A DNA stretch of 29,318 nucleotides from Branchiostoma floridae. Its lineage: Eukaryota > Chordata > Leptocardii > Amphioxiformes > Branchiostomatidae. The notes beneath the pieces were generated by a model. That model was not told where the DNA came from. It searched no databases and saw only the letters and a list, made by a program, of their open reading frames with translations. Positions 28,701-29,318 of this stretch are shown here, piece after piece (position 1 is the first letter of the stretch; the number at the start of each line of letters is the position of its first letter). Location: the NCBI RefSeq assembly GCF_000003815.2, contig NC_049991.1, positions 2,763,705 through 2,793,022 of the forward strand. Direction: 5' to 3'. The position numbers and the translations under genes were made by a program.

Positions 28701-29318
28701 TTTCTAGTGAGGAGGTCCGTCGGCTGATGGTACGAGAGGATGAGGAGTTGTCCCAGCACAGTGACAGTGCTGTAGACTATGAGACAGACACCAGTAGTAG
28801 TGTGTAATGTTTTCTATTTTCCTTAGTGAGGAGGTTCGTCGGCTGATGGTACGAGAGGATGATGAGTTGTCCCAGCACAGTGACAGTGCTGTAGACTATG
28901 AGACAGATACAGACACCAGTGGGGAGACAGACACCAGTAGTGGTGTGTAATGTTTTCTATTTTCCTTAGTGAGGAGGTTCGTCGGCTGATGGTACGAGAG
29001 GATGAAGAGTTGTCCCAGCACAGTGACAGTGCTGTAGACTATGAGACAGATACAGACACCAGTGGGGAGACAGACACCAGTAGTAGTGTAATGTTTTATA
29101 TTTTCTAGTGAGGAGGTTCGTCGGCTGATGGTACGAGAGAATGAAGAGTTGTCCCAGCACAGTGACAGTGCTGTAGACTATGAGACAGACACCAGTAGTA
29201 GTGTGTAATGTTTTCTATTTTCCTTAGTGAGGAGGTTCGTCAGCTGATGGTACGAGAGGATGAAGAGTTGTCCCAGCACAGTGACAGTGCTGTAGACTAT
29301 GAGACAGACACCAGTAGT
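19716..29318 (+). CDS. CEP95: CEP95 (CCDC45) orthologue, 5' half, runs off the window
   Basis: Centrosomal and spindle-pole-associated coiled-coil protein. Coding exons: 19716-19764, 20114-20242, 22075-22293, 22721-22814, 23623-23765, 24555-25221, then the repeated exon from 26732. All have GT-AG borders; phases 1, 1, 1, 2, 1, 2 match throughout. The N-terminal block (residues about 17-125) reads '[10 protein letters not shown]', '[20 protein letters not shown]', '[20 protein letters not shown]' and '[16 protein letters not shown]'. These match the conserved CEP95 N-terminus, a probable calponin-homology-like fold. Residues about 133-400 are Ser/Thr/Pro-rich and probably disordered. From about 405 a Glu/Arg-rich helix ([14 protein letters not shown]) starts. 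The 25221 donor leaves CG, and the repeated exon supplies T then GAG GAG, giving R-E-E in frame. The C-terminal coiled-coil half lies beyond 29318. Confidence 0.88.
20114..20242 (+). CDS. CEP95: CEP95 coding exon 2
   Basis: Encodes '[19 protein letters not shown]', then '[20 protein letters not shown]'. Strong resemblance to the CEP95 N-terminal helices. Donor GTGAGTGA lies 18 bp before a hAT insertion. Confidence 0.92.
20261..21256. mobile_element. Non-autonomous hAT element with 8-bp target duplication
   Basis: Perfect 16-bp inverted termini CAGGGCTCTAGCCAGC and GCTGGCTAGAGCCCTG, flanked by ACCAGAAC on both sides (20253-20260 and 21257-21264). At 996 bp it is too short for a transposase. 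Open frames of 133 codons (plus) and 121 codons (minus) overlap each other inside it and show no family motif. A further inverted word TTCCGTCAATTGACGGAA lies near the right end. Confidence 0.87.
21924..22074 (+). pseudogene. CEP95: Truncated duplicate of CEP95 coding exon 3
   Basis: A 151-bp tandem copy just upstream of the real exon. It has its own acceptor (TTTGTGTTTAG), reads in frame through '[18 protein letters not shown]' to '[14 protein letters not shown]', then stops. The 3' half of the exon and its donor are absent. Its exon part is nearly identical to the real one, so the duplication is young or kept homogeneous. Confidence 0.85.
22075..22293 (+). CDS. CEP95: CEP95 coding exon 3
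   Basis: Encodes '[19 protein letters not shown]', '[19 protein letters not shown]' and '[18 protein letters not shown]'. This is the best-conserved CEP95 block. Donor GTAGGATG, phase 1. Confidence 0.93.
22721..22814 (+). CDS. CEP95: CEP95 coding exon 4
   Basis: Acceptor TTTGACATAG, donor GTGAGCAG. Encodes '[17 protein letters not shown]', then '[12 protein letters not shown]'. Phase 1 in, phase 2 out. Confidence 0.8.
22884..22985. repeat. GTGCAAC-type dispersed repeat, copy C
   Basis: Same order and orientation of words as the 13553-13640 copy (TTGCTTGGCACAACTT, TTTTAAACCTACG, CACAGTGCGCAATCTG). It lies in the intron after coding exon 4. Confidence 0.35.
23623..23765 (+). CDS. CEP95: CEP95 coding exon 5
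   Basis: Acceptor CCATCTCCAG, donor GTTAGTAA. Encodes a Pro/Ala-rich stretch, then '[18 protein letters not shown]'. The frame is set by phase 2 in and phase 1 out. Confidence 0.78.
23828..24265. mobile_element. Fold-back element, imperfect long inverted repeat
   Basis: CTGAATCAGAGTTAAAC at the left pairs with GTTTAGCTCTGATTCAG at the right. Farther in, TTCTGTGATG...TTATGCAGATAGAA pairs with TTCTATCTGCATAA...CATCACAGAA. Arms are about 130 bp with many mismatches. No coding capacity. It lies in the intron before coding exon 6. Confidence 0.6.
24555..25221 (+). CDS. CEP95: CEP95 coding exon 6 (long, disordered to coiled coil)
   Basis: Acceptor ACTTTTCCCAG, donor GTAATATA. A 667-nt exon encoding a Thr/Ser/Pro-rich region ([14 protein letters not shown] type), then '[11 protein letters not shown]' and an acidic-basic helix '[18 protein letters not shown]' ending '[11 protein letters not shown]'. 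The donor is placed by phase: without it a TAA follows at once. Confidence 0.85.
25442..25472 (+). repeat. (GGAT)n microsatellite
   Basis: Interrupted GGAT/GATG tetranucleotide run in the CEP95 intron. The surrounding 25222-25540 shows nothing else. Confidence 0.7.
25540..26053 (-). mobile_element. LINE C-terminal fragment and 3' UTR, cut by gap
   Basis: The minus strand reads '[18 protein letters not shown]', '[20 protein letters not shown]', '[11 protein letters not shown]' and on to a stop at 25661. This is the typical end of the non-LTR reverse transcriptase frame (xLExVQKRAxRIIL...LxxRRxxLCLxFA). A 3' UTR with AATAAACC follows to about 25540. It is inverted relative to CEP95 and lost into the gap at 26054. 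Confidence 0.75.
26022..26537 (+). repeat. Direct repeat flanking assembly gap 2
   Basis: ACACAAATAGAT(C)GGGG and TTTTACATGTAGGAT occur on both sides of the N run (26022-26053 and 26507-26537), differing by one base. Either a real tandem unit fills the gap or the assembler failed to merge overlapping ends. Confidence 0.7.
26054..26506. other. Assembly gap (N run)
   Basis: 453 unknown bases in the CEP95 intron before the exon array. Content unknown. Confidence 0.99.
26580..26675 (+). mobile_element. LINE 3' end fragment
   Basis: GCATTTAGCCCATTTGGGCA and GAATGTGCAGATAAAATCAT parallel the 3' UTR of the LINE at 661-990 (GCATTTAGCCCATGTTGGGC, GGAATATGCAATAAAGATCA). It has the opposite orientation to that copy and lies about 55 bp upstream of the array's first acceptor. 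Confidence 0.55.
26732..29318 (+). repeat. CEP95: CEP95 acidic-exon tandem array, at least 17 units
   Basis: Unit starts (first base after the acceptor AG): 26732 (split by a MITE, resuming at 27101), 27236, 27375, 27514, 27653, 27791, 27932, 28051, 28190, 28331, 28448, 28567, 28708, 28827, 28970, 29109, 29228 (cut by the window end). Periods: 139, 139, 139, 138, 141, 119, 139, 141, 117, 119, 141, 119, 143, 139, 119. Each unit is an exon part encoding '[16 protein letters not shown]', '[12 protein letters not shown]' and 'SGETDTSS', then a TAATGTTTT spacer and a CTAG or CCTTAG acceptor. Long and short units differ by a 24-nt block (GATACAGACACC...). Unit 5 lacks 3 nt of this block. The acceptor phase fits the upstream CEP95 donor exactly. 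The last, presumably full exon lies outside the window. Confidence 0.92.
26738..27095. mobile_element. MITE inserted in the first CEP95 array exon
   Basis: Perfect 13-bp inverted termini CAGGGCTCGAAAT and ATTTCGAGCCCTG, flanked by GAGGA on both sides (26733-26737 and 27096-27100). The subterminal regions carry repeated GGGTGCACC words in both orientations around an AT-rich core, the same plan as the 9462-9808 element. Removing it with one GAGGA leaves CCTAAG, TGAGGAGGTT, TGTTGCCTG, colinear with the other units. Confidence 0.9.

Noticed and set aside
26732-29318. CRISPR-like appearance of regularly spaced repeats
   Set aside because: The repeats are 95-120 bp coding units with nearly constant 21-28 bp spacers, in a eukaryotic intron-exon context. 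Spacers are not unique.

Overview
The window is eukaryotic, almost certainly from an invertebrate chordate such as amphioxus (Branchiostoma). The evidence is GT-AG spliced genes, a deuterostome-type nicotinic receptor subunit, a recognisable CEP95 orthologue, and introns packed with short DNA transposons and CR1/L2-like LINE tails. The species is inferred, not shown. Two assembly gaps are present (18811-19423 and 26054-26506).

Layout. (1) 1086-7874, minus strand: a complete eight-coding-exon nicotinic acetylcholine receptor alpha-type subunit (446 residues; all exon phases join), with a probable 5' UTR exon and TATA box near 8076-8164. Its 3' side runs into a LINE tail (661-990). (2) 10563-16629, minus strand: six coding exons (265 residues plus a missing N-terminal end) of a conserved uncharacterised nuclear protein with a helix-hairpin-helix-like 'VGPATAT' stretch and a basic NLS tail. 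(3) 19716 to the window end, plus strand: the 5' half of CEP95, a centrosomal coiled-coil protein, read through seven exons (one 5' UTR, six coding) in consistent phase into a tandem array of exon copies (26732-29318). Genes 2 and 3 appear to share a compact bidirectional promoter (about 17780-18000) with E2F-, TCTCGCGAG-, CCAAT- and YY1-type sites.

The main observation is a recurring event. Four separate exons in 18 kb have been tandemly duplicated as units of the same build: the 3' end of an intron, its splice acceptor, and the 5' part of the following exon. Copy number runs from one extra (CEP95 exon 4) through three and five (gene 2) to at least 17 units (the CEP95 acidic exon). The CEP95 array keeps exon-internal length changes in multiples of three, while the 21-23 nt spacers, too short to be introns, vary by two. 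A 358-bp terminal-inverted-repeat element has inserted 6 bp inside its first copy, with a 5-bp target duplication.

Transposons are well resolved. Two non-autonomous hAT elements have perfect 8-bp target duplications (2692-3846 and 20261-21256). Two 'motif-ladder' MITEs have 5-bp duplications (9462-9808 and 26738-27095). There are also a TA-flanked MITE, several fold-back elements and three LINE 3' ends.
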